This document shows, one piece after another, positions 22,904-36,150 of a stretch of 64,000 bases of DNA; the first letter of the stretch is position 1, and every line of letters starts with the position of its first letter. Position numbers and translations under genes: made by a program. The stretch is from Leptoclinus maculatus (taxonomy: Eukaryota; Chordata; Actinopteri; Perciformes; Stichaeidae): positions 6,022,655 to 6,086,654 of the forward strand of contig JAVDOI010000019.1 in assembly GCA_032191485.1 (NCBI GenBank), written 5' to 3'. Under the pieces are notes generated by a model. That model made no database searches. It was not told the DNA's origin and was given only the letters and a program-made list of their open reading frames with translations.

Positions 22904-25900
22904 TGCCTAACAAGCAAGGACATGGAGAGGAACACCCTTTTCTTACTAGGTTTCATAAAGGTTTCATAAAGCATCGTCAACCCCATGACGCTCCCATCAG
23001 AGTCATTAGCGCTACAGAGGCCATCGATATTCACGGCAGTCCGCATTAATCATCACTGAACATTAACGTCTTGTTGTGAGATGGTGGAAGAGCCACCTAC
23101 GGTTACCGCCTCTGCGTAAGTACCACCTTTTTTTTACGGCGGGCTAATGCTTCACTCAGAAGCATCTGTAAAACGACCTGCTGCAGGCAGAGGGAAGGCT
23201 CGGAGGAGAGTCGGGTAATAGTTGTTGATGCGGGTTTAAACTTTGAAGTCAAGTCTCCAGGGCTTTTTGAAATGATGAATGCTCGTATATAACTAATATT
23301 TGCCAAAAGCATGAATAAATGCCAATTTACTCAGTAGTAATTGTGCACTGGCCAAATTGATGAGAGCATCTGTGCCAACTGTTTTATTTAACCAGGGGAG
23401 AGTTGACATGGAGGACATGGAACATGATGAATTCAACTTTAGTGAGTTTTAAGTGCAAGAGCGTTTATTAAAGAACTCATAAACATACATAAAAACCCAT
23501 GTGATGGTCTCTCATTAAGGCCACTTTAGTACCATATTTTATTTACCTGTGACTGTTTTTCAGAGTTTGACTCTTTGCAGCAATTAATAAATTGCTCAAT
23601 TTTCAGAGAGCAGATTGAGAAAATTTAGCAATTTAGTCACGATAATAATAAGCAAATTAGCAGATAACAGCATGCCAGGGAAAAACTGACTCTTAGACAC
23701 AAAACATAGAAATAAAGTTTGTTTTTTAGATTTCTGGCACGTCTAAATGAATTTGTGTTTCTGTTGACCAGTTAGTGATGTGCAGCACATGTTCATGGCA
23801 GCTGTACAGTAGTGCATTTAAAAATAAGGTTTGTTTCAGTTAATAAATCAGATTAAAGGCACTCTAACATTAAATAGAGATATTAAATTGTATGACCAAA
23901 GTGAGTTCTGAATAGTTTTAAATATATCTATAAACTAACCTCAATGACTGACTCAAACGGTTTCAGTATCAATGTACCGGTATACCATTTATACTTCTAA
24001 TGGAAGTACATTTAATTCATGTTAGTGTTTAGATCATTTGATCACGTGATTCAATTAAATTGATCTTTTTGGGTTGGATTGGTTCTTTGTAGGATCGGTT
24101 TGTCTTTTATTTTGTTGTTTTCTTTGTATTTTACATACCAGAGATGCCAAAAAGAACAGTTTTATTCCACTCAAAAGATTATCAGCATCTGGTGGAAAAC
24201 CGGATAACAACTAACTTTTACCGGCTCCTTTTTCAATCCTCCTCAATGTGGAACTATTCCTCAGTTATTGGTATTCTTTATCGCTCAATGTCGTGAGTTT
24301 ATCTGAACTACATTTCAGCATCATAGTGCTTTGCTGCGCTCCAGAGAGTATTGTGTACTTTAGCAATGCGGCAGCAAAAAGGGGTGTATGACCTAAATAA
24401 ATGGTCTCTTTCATCGTGACGGGTGGCCTTATTCTTTGATGTAATGACATTGGGTGGACAGAGGGATGGATTTTTATTAGACGGGGGGCCGAGGCTCATG
24501 AGGGCCATTCAACGGAGGAACACATCGGGGCAGATAAAGCAATGTACCTCTCGCTCTTATGTTTCAAATGACTGCTCGTACCTGAGCAAACTGCGTATTC
24601 ACACACACGACACTCATCCGTTTGGTCCCTTGCTCAGGTTTTCATGCTCATCAAGCTTAAGGAGAAAAGACGTCTTTGTATGCGTCTCGCCTGCCGTCTG
24701 TAAGAGCTATTTACACCGGGATTTTTTTAACTCGCTCTCAAAATGAACACACAAATAGCTGTGGTGCACCATCAATCATCCTCCCTACCCCCCCCGGTAT
24801 GTGTGGATGGCGGCTCTGTGTGACTCCACACACTGTGGAGCAGCATGCGGCTCGCAGTGAGGTTATACAAAAACAACCATATTGCTTCAGTTCATTACAC
24901 GCTTCCCTGGAAACTAGAATAACAATAACCAAAGGCCTGTGTTTGATCTTCATTATCTTTGTGATAGATTCCCTTTTCTCTTTCCATCCTCCTCTCTGTT
25001 GATATGTCTCCCGTTTCCTCTCATCTCCAGATAAGACAAATCCAACCAGTTTAGCCGAGATAACGGCGAAAACTGAATGGCCGTTTCATATTGATGGTAA
25101 TTGTGTTTTTCATAAATTATCTATCCAGATTATTTGCAATTGAAATGAAGGGAATGGGGTAGTTAACAGTCTGGCAATCTGCTCTCCTTCATAATGTACG
25201 CATCTAAAATGATGTTTCTACTGAATGAAAGCTGTTCATCTATGAAATAAAAGAAACTGAGTGACCTATTAAATCGTATTATGTTAATGGTGGAATTAGC
25301 AGCAGGCTGTGGAATACCATCACATTTATTATTGTCCCAATAACAAATTATTCGCTTTGTTAAAACATTTTTTTTCTCTCACTGGGGAATGAAGAGCCAC
25401 CCCATACTGGAGTTTTGTGAGGGCCTTCTGCTGAATATGTTGAGATCAGGAAAGAAAAATGTCTTAAAATAAATGAATATGACTAAAAGTCCTATTTATG
25501 TACTCTCTGCGCGACTCGCTGTAGAGATCTGTACCATTTGTAAGCCCCGTCTCTTCTGTAAGAGGAGACAGCTTCCCTCGGCCCTCTGAAGTGCGTCCAG
25601 AAGAACATGGGCGATAACGAGGGCCCGGCTCCTCGCTCCTAGTCCTGCAGGCCATTAGAGGAAGTCTTCGCTGCATTTTTAAGAAATTACTATTTCTGTC
25701 TCCATGGGCTTTCGCTTTTGGAGCCGGGGGAGACGCTTGCTGCCCAGTCCGCCCCGAGGGCTTCAAAGGGGAGGCTGTGAAGGTTGAGCAAGTGCCCGTC
25801 ACTGGCGCAGGGTGAGAAAACCTGATGGAAATCAAGAGGGAACGGAGGTAATGAGGGGGGATTCAATCAAAGGAGTGGGACCGCTCTGAGAACAAAGAGG

Positions 25901-28900
25901 TCTAAAGCCCACAGCAGTCAGGACACAGATAGAGATACTTTGATACAACTCAAACAAAGCCACAGTGTGTGATTCAGCTGTGCAGCCAAACGAACGGACA
26001 CCTTTATTCTAAAGGTAAGATTCAGCAACACACGTTTTCTTCAACATTAAACCATCATGTTGTCCCCCCCCCCCACACACACATAAAGACTGTTTTACCA
26101 CAAACCAGTGCTTTTACTCATCACTCATACAGCTGGTTGATTTCTTGTCATTTGATTTCCCTCCCTCCCTCCCTCGCTCACTCGCGTAGTGTATTTTCAT
26201 AGTTCAATAGTCCAAATTGGATATTGTTTATGATGCATGATATTGAAAGCAGACAGACTCCTGGGGGACCGGTGACAGTCTCGTCGACTGACTGAACAAG
26301 CTAACAATCAGATCCAAGTGATTTGTGTTGATGCTCGGAGGCATGTCGCTCCCCGAGCACAACAAAGGGACGTTCATTCTATATTTATGCCACCACTGAA
26401 GTGTCAGAAATATTGATGACCCTCGGCAGAAATTAGCCTGCTTGTCAAAATAGAATAGTGCAAATGCAGTTTTTTTTTTTTTTTTCTTCTTCTTTTCATC
26501 CCGCTTGCAGTCTTTGCAGCACTCATCAAGTAACCAGAAATTGTGAGCGAACAAGCACAAAGCCCCGGCGCGCTAGATCATCGTCAGTCTAAATTTAAAC
26601 TAAACACATCTGTCATTTTGTGCCACTAATGCACAAAAAGCGCCCCAAGGTTATGAAAGTCACTTGCTTGATTGAAGTGAGACAACTTGTTTTCTGTTAT
26701 TGCCATTAGGGAATTTTTTTAGTATGAGCGTGTATCTGTCACGAAATAGAAACGTGGAAATAAAAGAGCGCAAATTGACGTTTTTTTTTTAACTGTGATC
26801 TGGGCAGAGGCAGATCGTTCAGGGGCTGGCAACACCCCTCTTCTGTTTGTTTACTTTGCTAACCGAGTTAGGAAACTCTAATCCAGAATCACTTTTCACA
26901 GGCCCCAGACTTGTAAGTAACAGATGAAAGCATTGATTCCCGTCTTGGATCGATTCCTTTATTTCCCTGACTCAAAGTTTGCCATCAAACCCGGCCGGGC
27001 AGAGAAAACCATCAAAAAAACAACAACGAGAAACATCGGCGCCCGCAGAAGACAATGACAATTGATCAGGCGTTTCGGCAGGAGAGGTGGCATCTCTCCT
27101 ATCAGATTCATTAGTTTTCCGGCCGCTCTGACATTTCCATTTGCACACTTCAATTGACAAAATAAAATACCCGTTCGGCTCTCATCCCTCAGCTCCACGT
27201 CGGGTAATCACTCCTCCACGGCACCACCGTCTCCCACCCCCCTCTGCTCCTCCTTCCCTCCGTCCCCGAGAGTGCAGCCTCATCACGACGGAATATGAAA
27301 CATAAACAGAACGCACGCCTTTTTTTTTTTTTGCAGAAGACTACACATGCCACTGAGCATTCCTTCAATCTGGGGTCACTTGTACAAATCACCTCAGGGT
27401 AGGGCACACTTCAACCTTTCGTTTCCCCCCCCCATCACCAGCTCTCTTGTCTCTTTCCCTCTCTCTCTCTCTCCGTGGGCCTCTCCTGCTCATCCTGCAT
27501 ACCTAAACAACTCCTCCGAAGTGCTGCCATCTCCTAGAATCAGCATCAGCATCTCCCTGCCAGGCTATTGACTGGCCACACACTCGCGGGGAGTCTCTCA
27601 GCCATCCATTTCATTTAGACACAACTTTTTGACTCCTCCGCATTAGGGGTCAAACAGGTTCTTCTCAAAAGAGACTCGAAATGGAGGTAAATTATACAAA
27701 TTGAGTGGCGGGAGGGATGGGAGTGAGGCTGAGCCTCGGCGGCTCCGTGAACCCAGACGACCTCTGCTTTTCTTAATGATGTCTTGGCCAAGCCAGATGG
27801 AGACACATTGGATGATTATGCTGCGGATCGGGCAGAAATCTCCCGGTCTTGCTTTTTCTTTCCACACCCCTCCATCGCCGCCACATCCTCCCAAACATCC
27901 ATCACGCTCCCCTCCATTCTGCTCTGTCCCCTCCTTTCCGTCTTTGCACATTCCACTATACATTCATCCTCCTCCTCTCTCCCTCTCCATACATTTATCT
28001 TCCCACTCGCAGACTTTCTCACCCATTTGGAGCTGTGGCAACACGCGGAGAGACATTGGTCAAATCTGATGATGCTCCTTTCCAACCGTGGCACTTAATC
28101 AATTGAAATCGTATTTTGGGGATGAGCAGAGAGGAAGTTGTTTTTTTCACGAGCTGCTCTATAATAGAATAAAACAGACTGAAGGCCAGGTCCCTCATCA
28201 ACTGAGTGAGGTGATCGAGTTGTTTGAAGATGAATTTTGAACACTGCCTACGCCGGATTGGCAGGCCGTGCTCAACTCTAGCTCACTTGAAATTTCGTAA
28301 CAACATAAAAAAAACGTCAATTAAAGATGGAAATTAGAATGAAAACAAGCTGATATTGCTTTGAAGCCGGGCTGATTTGCATAAAGTGTGTTTAGGGAAA
28401 TGTAAAGGTTTGTCTTTTTCATGTGGGTAACAGTAAAATACTGTTTGACTTTCGAGGCATATTTCTTTTTGTTTTAAACATATGTCCATATTAAGCATTA
28501 AATATAAACAGCACAAACAGACCAAGACAACCATCACCCGTCTAGTTATACGAGCCTTAACAATGTCCAGCTCAGATGCAACATCCAGAGCAACATAGAC
28601 TGTCAGTGTCCTATAGTTGAATGCATTCTTTTCTCACAACACACAATCAGAGGGCTTTGTGTTACAATGTATCGTTTTGGTCATTTGCTGAAAAAAAAAT
28701 GGTAAGCTGTCGTTTTTCTTGGAAGAATCATCTCAATAATAATAAAAAAAGACACATTTCAAATTGGGTGTCGGCAACTTCATGTCAGTGGCATTTCCAT
28801 ATAAATAAAGATTGTTGCACTAATTGCCCATTGATACTACACAATATTGATTCAACCCACACACAGTTCATTTGAGCTCGACATGTTGCCGTCGTCAACG

Positions 28901-29221
28901 TGCAGAGTCGATCTGGTGAGCATAAACATATTGAACCTAAAGGAATATAGTTCATTTTATTTCAAACAGAAAATTATTCTAAGAGCAGACATGCCCTTTA
29001 GCATTATGTACAGTTTGATTCCTTCATTATAAAACATAATTGTGCATTCACAAAGCAGGCAGTGAAGAAATACCCAAGAGCCCATGTTCCACTGACTCCA
29101 GAGGTAAGAAGCTGTGAGACCGCAGGACATGAGCTCTGCTTCAGATCCTCCATCTGACACAATTATGATTAGTATTTTCACTAATGCATTTGCAGTACAT
29201 ACAAGCAATATTTGAATGTTG

Positions 29222-29520
29222 TAGTTGGTGGCGGGGGAGTAATTGTTTAAATTCGATTAGGTATTATAAGGTATAAAACTAATTTGCATTTTATAAGCTC
29301 AAATTTGGTTTTGTGTGTAAAATATCATTCTGCAAAGTAACTCGTTACTATAGCTGCAAAATAATGTAGTGAGTCAAAAGTACAATATTTGACTATTTTT
29401 GGAAAATAAGCATCGCAGTAAGTGAAGTAACAGCAGTGAAATTAGCACTGAAGTAAAGTACAAGGACTTCAAAATGGTTCTAAAGGGCAGTATTTGATTA
29501 AATGTACTTTTGTAACTTTT
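29222..29520 (-). mobile_element. Second copy of the hAT-type MITE family, inverted and truncated
   Basis: Read in reverse, this is the same family as the copy at 4086-4314. It holds the phrases TCTGCAAAGTAACTCGTTACTATAG (29331 onward, given here in two parts: TCTGCAAAGTAAC and TCGTTACTATAG), AATAATGTAGTGAGTCAAAAGTACAAT in equally recognisable pieces, GAAGTAAAGTACAAGGACTTCAAAA and TTAAATGTACTTTTGTAAC. The left end GTTGGTGGCGGGGGAGTA may be a worn terminal repeat. The right end is lost and I see no target-site duplication. Identity rests on recalled consensus. Confidence 0.6.
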
Positions 29521-30704
29521 ACTAAATGTACTGTCTGTTAAAATTTACATTGGCACATGATTTTTAGGAAAAGCTACGTTTTTAAAGATCAACTTAACAA
29601 AATGCACGAATCAAAAAGCAGAGGACAGACTTCCTCACGGGGAGTAATAAAAAGAATATGACTTGCACAAAAGACATGCAATCATGGATGTATGCCACGC
29701 GCAGGAAGCTATGCGCACACACACACACAGAGACTGATGTGGCTTTGACTGATGGTGATGATGATGACATGGCATTTGGCAGGTCATGCACACAGATGGT
29801 GGACACCTATTGATTTCACTGGCTTGCTGCTGGCACGTTAGATTTGGAGCCGAAGCCTGACATTCGTGCTGCGTCCTCAGGAATCGCAAGTTGGGAGGGG
29901 GGGGGGGGACTGGCCCCACAGATTAACAGAGCAGATGCTCTCACCTCCTCCATCACTGACAGCTAACCACATGACCAAAAATGACTGCAGAGAAAAGTTG
30001 GTTTAAGTTTGGACTGGACTGACAGCGCGACAAAGACTAATCTATAATTGTGTGAATCAGCCAACGCCTTTATCTCGATAGAGCTCCTTTGAATTCTGGG
30101 TCTCAATTTAGCAGCACTCACTCAAAGCAGGGATCTTCCAGGCTGCCGCACACCCACCCAATAAACACCGAGCCCTTTTATTGTTCTCACACGGTCATTT
30201 AATGCGCCAGAATAAGGTAAATAAATATGTGCACGACATTAACCCCAAAGGATGTGAGCCTTTGTTTTATTGATATAATGCCACAGAGGGAGTGTTTATA
30301 GTGCCTGCCTTTTCTCGAGACACCGTGCATTCAGTAAACAGAGAACAGGCCTGGCTATGATTGGAATAGCAATGACATTTGCCGTATTGATTTTGGCAGG
30401 GGTTGCTATAGGACGGGCTAAGGCACCGGCTTGTATGTGTCTCTTCATGTGGCACTGAAGTTTGTGACTTGGCCTTTTCTTGGAACACAAACATTCCTTC
30501 TACAGAAATAGCCATAATGCCTTAGTTAGGGTGGGCAGTAGCAGACAACACAAGTGTGGCTCGGGAGAAAGCTTTCTTCAAAAGTTCCTGCCAAACTATA
30601 CACGGTGACAGAGGGAGACACAGCACAGTTGCAATACCTAACAGCACGGCCTGTACGGCAGCCCGTTTCTAGACATTCTTTAAGCACATGCTCTACTATC
30701 TCTA

Positions 30705-31000
30705 TTATCCCTCATCTATCCATCCTTCTGTCATCTATGCATCATACATCCATCCAGCAACCCTCCAAGTATCCACCCATACATCCACCCGAATTTTCAC
30801 CCATCCATTGAATATTTAATATCCATCCAGCCCACCAAATACCGTCCATCCATCTATTTGTCCAGCGAACCTTCAAGTATGTATCCATCCAAGTGTTCCT
30901 CCATCCATCCATCCATCCATCCATCCAAGTATCTATCAATAACCAACCATCCAAGTATCTGTCTACCCATCTACCCGTCTGTCTGTCTGTCTGTCCAGAT
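30705..31000. repeat. Degenerate CATC/CTGT tetranucleotide repeat block
   Basis: About 300 bases are dominated by CATC units with interruptions such as CAAGTAT. The purest stretch is near 30900-30926 (seven CATC in a row), and it ends in a run of GTCT at 30978-30995. The overlapping Ser/Pro/His-rich open frames on both strands are artefacts of the repeat. Confidence 0.9.
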
Positions 31001-31846
31001 TTCCATCTTGCACACCGAAGACAACCCGATGCAACGAGATCCACAAGCCATGATGACAATTTAAAGAAAATGAAAGAAACCCGCGAGGCAACCACGAAAC
31101 ATGTCAGTGTATATTAAGAGTCAATAAAGTTCATTCCATACTTCTGTGATTCTGCTGTTAGTTTTCACGGCCAGCGTTGGTGCTAAAGAGACGTATTGTA
31201 CTGTGATTCAACGTCCCAATGACCCAGATAGAGGATCTGCAAAACAGGGAAGCCGAACATTAGGCTAAATGTGTTAAGATTGGAGAAAAGCATGTTCAAA
31301 GTGGAGTCTTCTGAAATAAATGTACTGTGTGAGCAAGGAAGCAAGAGAGTAGTGTGAGAGGAGGTGAGGGTGGGGGCCATTAATGGGCTTCTCAGATGAC
31401 TAGCTAAAGGTCCCAGGCGCTCCGCTGCTAATTAGTTTGATTCACCAGCCATGCTTAAAGCATTGTGGTTTGTTGTTTTGCTATTATTATTTCCGATCTC
31501 GTGTTGGCGTCCACTCTTTGACGCTCCGCTTAGCGTGCTATCCGAGGCCCTGCGGAGAGGGAAATCAGAGTCACAAGAAAACAGCGTTGTTTTCTTCCCT
31601 CCATGGTGTAAAAAGATTTCAGTAACCAGTAGCTTGAAATTAATTCTACTGTAAGATAAGAGGAAAAAGTTATCGGAGATAAAGAGAGTAAACACAGTAC
31701 AGGAACGGAGGTTTTCAGAGAAGCAGAACGTTGCAGTACAGTCTCCTCATGAAGGACACTTTGGAAGCAGAGTCACATTGTTCCCCCCCCAAGGCTCGGT
31801 ACGATGGCAGCGGTCAAATGGCGACAGAAATTATCAAAAGAAGAAA

Positions 31847-31849
<3 letters not shown>

Positions 31850-31878
<29 letters not shown>
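31850..31878. repeat. (GA)14 microsatellite
   Basis: Perfect GA run of 29 bases. Confidence 0.95.
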
Positions 31879-31882
<4 letters not shown>

Positions 31883-34212
31883 GGAACATGGAGAGAAAAG
31901 CAAAAGACTAAAACTATCATTTACCTTGAAGTTCCGCCACGTAAATGAGTTCCAAAGAATGTATTATCTCCGTCTAAAAACGGCCGGGAAAATCTACTGA
32001 GTTTGGGCTCTAGGAGACTGGGAGTGGTTAAATACTGGAGTAATCAATAATGTAATAACTTCACAGGGCCTGAAGCCCTGCCTTTACATTTGTTTCAAAT
32101 GCAATATTGTGGCTTTTGGAAGGTATACACAATACAATACTGTAATTACTATCATTACTTTTAAATATGACAATTTCCAAGAAAGTTTTTTACATGCAAG
32201 ACGTGCGCGTGTGTGTGTGTGTGTGTGTGTGAGAAAGTTAAACTTGTTAAATGCAGTTTCTTTTTCAATCTAAATGGACCTGAGTTCTGAAGTGTGCTGG
32301 GTGTTAAAGCACAGTCAACACACCATTTTCTAAACATTTTCTTTACACTTCTGCTGACTTTGGAATTTAACTTCCATTAGCACCTTACTTGCAGAGAAAA
32401 ATAAAAATGCGTGGTTAGCATCCCAGCACAATGACAACCCCCTCACTGATGTCCGCCCCCAGAGCCCCATCTTCACCAACAGGAAAGTATGAGAAAAAGG
32501 ATTTTCTGATGATTTGACAATCAGATAAAGAAAATGCTGCACGTCTCCGGCAATGAAGAGTGCCTGCAAAATAAGTGATGTATGGAGCTTGTGGTGCATT
32601 AAGCGACACAGGCATGAAATAGCTGCTGCCTCTGCGTATGTTTTCAGCATTCTGCAGGCGTTGGAGTTGGGTTAAAAACAGATGTGCCACCTGCCTGTGA
32701 AAAGGAAGTTGCAGTCAAGTTGAGAGAGAGAGGACGCGTGTGTCCTGTTTGCACAGTAGTTTCACTGAGCGGTGAACTCCACGAGTCTGGAGGAAGAAGA
32801 AGGCAGGATAACAGTTTTGTCACAGTTGCTGCGGAACAGCTTCTATACATTAATTAAATGCAAAAACCTTAAATTAAAGGTTGGTGCCTTTTCTTCCTTC
32901 ATCGGTTGTGGAGGTAAAGACCCAGAATCTTGATACTTGATGAAGGGAACAACAAAGTGATGAGAAGACGATTACAAGTTTCATTGAGTGATGTTTGCGT
33001 TATTACACAAACGCAGCATAATGAAACGTTGCAGCGCAGTCACGGCAAGATGGTTGCGCGGATCAGCAGGTGACGGCGCCCCTTGGAAACGCCACGAGCA
33101 ATTTGAATGATTGCAACTGCTTCAGAGTTGAGGAGTGGAGCAACTGTCATTAGTATCGCAAATATTTTCACAAGTTCTAATTTGTTGCATTGGAGAAAGC
33201 TACGCTCAAGCTAACAAACAAATTAGCTGTTAGCTAATGGAACACGCTCTTTGTTTTGTTTTCTTCTTCTTCTGTGAATTCCTTTGCAAGTTCTCCCGGC
33301 TCTGCTGCCTTTCCTGGCTTCCCAGGCAGCCATTAATGAGTGATATTTCACCGCTGCCTCCTTTGTTCCTTGCTCCCCCTCTTTTACCCTCTCCCCTCCC
33401 CGCTCATCAGTCGGCTGTCTCTCGCTTATCTTCCCTAACCACTGTGCAGTCATATCAGCCTGACCTGACCATCCATCTTCCTCCATCACCGTGTGTGTGT
33501 TTGTTTGTGTGTTTGTGTGTGTGTGCTGGACCCTGAGCTGTCTGTCGGTGCTGTATTCTCCAGCCCTGAAACTGTCCATGTTTACCCTCCAACAGGCCCT
33601 GAAAACTCTCCCGCTCGCTGTCTGCCGTGGCTGAGATCTCTTGAAAGTGTTTGTTTGGTCTGTTGTAATAGCGAAACAGAGCGGGCAAGAGCATTGAGAG
33701 GTCTGCCTCGCTTTTCAGCTCACAGTTTATTGCAGATGATGCATCTGAAGACAATCGCTGACAGCTCTGCAACCCTTTGAACCGCACATCAAGGGATGGT
33801 GGGCGCTGTGTGGCAATTTGATCAGTTGAAATGAGCTGCCGCCATCAGACGTGGACACTCATGGATCACTCATCTGAAATTCAAAAAAAGGTTTCTGGAA
33901 AGCCTATTTACCCACTGCCATTGAACCTCTATTCCAAAATAAACTATTCTGTGGCTCCAGCACACAAAAATTGAATATTCCCCTCCAATGGAAAGTGACC
34001 TGTGACCTGATTTCGAGGAGAAGTTTTCCAAACTGGCCCAAACTTTGCACGATGCTAAGCTGTCCCACTTATCAGCTGCTGCAAAAAAAACTGCAGGATC
34101 TTAACTGTAATGGTTTCAAACCCCTACCTCACACACACACACACACATACACGATAAAATCCTTTTGGATCCCGCTGAGAAATTGTGTGCCTAAATACTG
34201 CGGGGTAAATAA

Positions 34213-34247
34213 ACAAGTGCCAGAAGATATGTCTTTCTGGCACTTGT
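34213..34247. other. Perfect 13-bp inverted repeat with 9-base loop
   Basis: ACAAGTGCCAGAA (34213-34225) is the exact reverse complement of TTCTGGCACTTGT (34235-34247). No T run follows as in a bacterial terminator. It is too short for a standard microRNA precursor. It could be the remnant of an inverted-repeat element or a chance structure. Confidence 0.8.
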
Positions 34248-36107
34248 CAGTAGCACAGCAATCTATTTCAAACATTTGCAGAGCATAGCAGAGGTGCTCT
34301 CAAGCTGCGGCTAAGCAATCATTTGCTTCAACACACTCAGAAGGAAAAGAATTAAGATGAAATCACGATGGAAAAACGCTGGATCTTGCCGCATGTTGTT
34401 GCTCTGCAACAAATCAAGTCATTTTGAACATAGATTGTAATCTGCAAAATGTAATTTTAAAGGACAGTAGTGCTGAAAGAATTCATCAATCAACAGAATA
34501 CGAACCTCCATCAATTTAGATTGATTAATCACATTAAGTCTGCAATCATTTACAAACATTCTCTGCTTCAAGCATCTCACATTTTTAGGATTTGCTTCCT
34601 TTCTCAGTTTTGAATCATTGTAAAATCAGCATCTGTAGGTTTTGGGCTTTTACTTGGGCAGAACAAGCTATTTGAATTTGTCAGATCAATCAACATAAAA
34701 AGAATGGTTCTTTACATCCTAACCATCATGCTATGTAAGAGCTCCATGCTATTTTTTAATACATTAATACACATGTGCTGTCGCTCTGTCCGTAATGATC
34801 CTGCCAAAGCCAGCATGGAACCTCTCCGTATCAGAGACCTATTATTGTATGTGGGAAAGCCTTCAGGTCATCACTGCAACAGACCACTTGTGTTGTGAAC
34901 TACATCTCATTAATTGCATACGTTACTGTGAAGACTAGTCTAGAAAGCGGTTTGAGATCAAATGAATGCAAAGTGTGAATGGCAAACCGCACACAACGTC
35001 TGCTGAGCATGCTAGCATACTTAAAACACTTAGCATGCCGGATCATATATCATATCTTTGAGGCCGAAAGTTAAGATGAGCATACCAACCAGGAAAGCAA
35101 GTGATAATGCCTGCAGTGGGATGGGCGCCAGCTATATCACTTTGTGTTTTCCTACAGCACATAGAATGCAGCTGAAGAGGAGGTAATTAGAGGATGCGCT
35201 GACTGCATGTTCATAGACTCCTCTCTGTGATATTTCCTTTGTGCGCCGTATGTGGCTGTGAGTGCATCAGTCCCAGGGGGATATGCGCTGTCTCTTTCTT
35301 GTGGGTAATTATGGGTAATGTAGGATGACAAAGGAGCAGTCACGTAAACAGCAAAGGGGACGACTACACAGACTAAAGGCACCCTGATTAATACTGAACT
35401 ATCTTCTGGAAGTATAGGCACATACTCCCACAAGAGCACACCCACACATTGTATAAGCACAGAGGCAGACACACAAACATGAATGTCAACACTCAGCAGG
35501 TAATGGAGGTGTGCATTACAGCAGCTCACCGTGGCCCCTCAGTAAACACACATTCTGCTAGTGGAGCATGCTCTATAGCATAACGTCTCATCAGCTGTGA
35601 TCACTGTGAGACCATTAGATTGTGTTCATCAGAGTGGAAGTGAAATCAGATACTGCACAGCATGTATGTTTCCCCCTGTATGTCTGTGTGTACATACTGC
35701 ATATACATTTGCATGCATGTGTGTGTTGCCTTCTCTGCATGAAGCACCAGAGCCATCTCAGTGTGACCATGTGTTTGTATTTCTATCCAGCCAGGAGAGG
35801 CAATTTAGGCTGCTTGGCGCGCTGCAATTATGCGTCGGCAAATATACCCACGAGAAAACAACTATGGAACAACAGCGGATGTCTGAACGGACCTCTATCC
35901 ATCCACGTCAGGAGATATTACAACGACGACAAAAATATGTATTCACCCTAATATACAGTGATGAATGTGTTTGTGCTGTGGTGCAACGCACCAGGCCACT
36001 GTGTTTTTCCTTGGTTCAAATCGGTCCATTAAATATAAAAGCATCAGCCGGTTGAAAACAATACCGGCGTCACTGTCGCGGCTCGTAATTGTTGAGTCCA
36101 GATTATT

Positions 36108-36150
36108 TTAGTTTAGCATAAAGACTGGAGCTGGGAGAAAATGGCAGATT
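36108..36150. repeat. Short fragment of a teleost dispersed repeat
   Basis: TTAGTTTAGCATAAAGACTGGA followed by a purine-rich stretch (split here as TTAGTTTAGCATA and AAGACTGGA) is a phrase common to a dispersed repeat in perciform fishes. Only about 40 bases are recognisable. Confidence 0.35.

Larger units (their letters stand above)
19871..29220. other. Intergenic or large-intron DNA downstream of lrrn3
   Basis: No gene is supported. Open frames of 60-130 codons lack domains and overlap on both strands. The DNA alternates AT-rich stretches (23400-24200, 25020-25450) with C/T-rich ones (27200-28030). A tandem 11-bp duplication GGTTTCATAAA lies near 22950. T runs lie near 26471 and 27321. Nothing else is apparent beyond the simple repeats listed. 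Confidence 0.6.

Noticed and set aside
27200..28100. C/T-rich stretch with open frames of 74-122 codons as an exon cluster
   Set aside because: Compositional bias explains the openness on both strands; no splice-bounded conserved peptide is visible.
30742..31117. Ser/Pro/Trp-rich open frames
   Set aside because: Produced by the degenerate CATC/GTCT tetranucleotide block on both strands.
33223..33787. Overlapping open frames of about 100-118 codons
   Set aside because: Low-complexity C/T- and GT-rich DNA; open on both strands at once with no recognisable protein.
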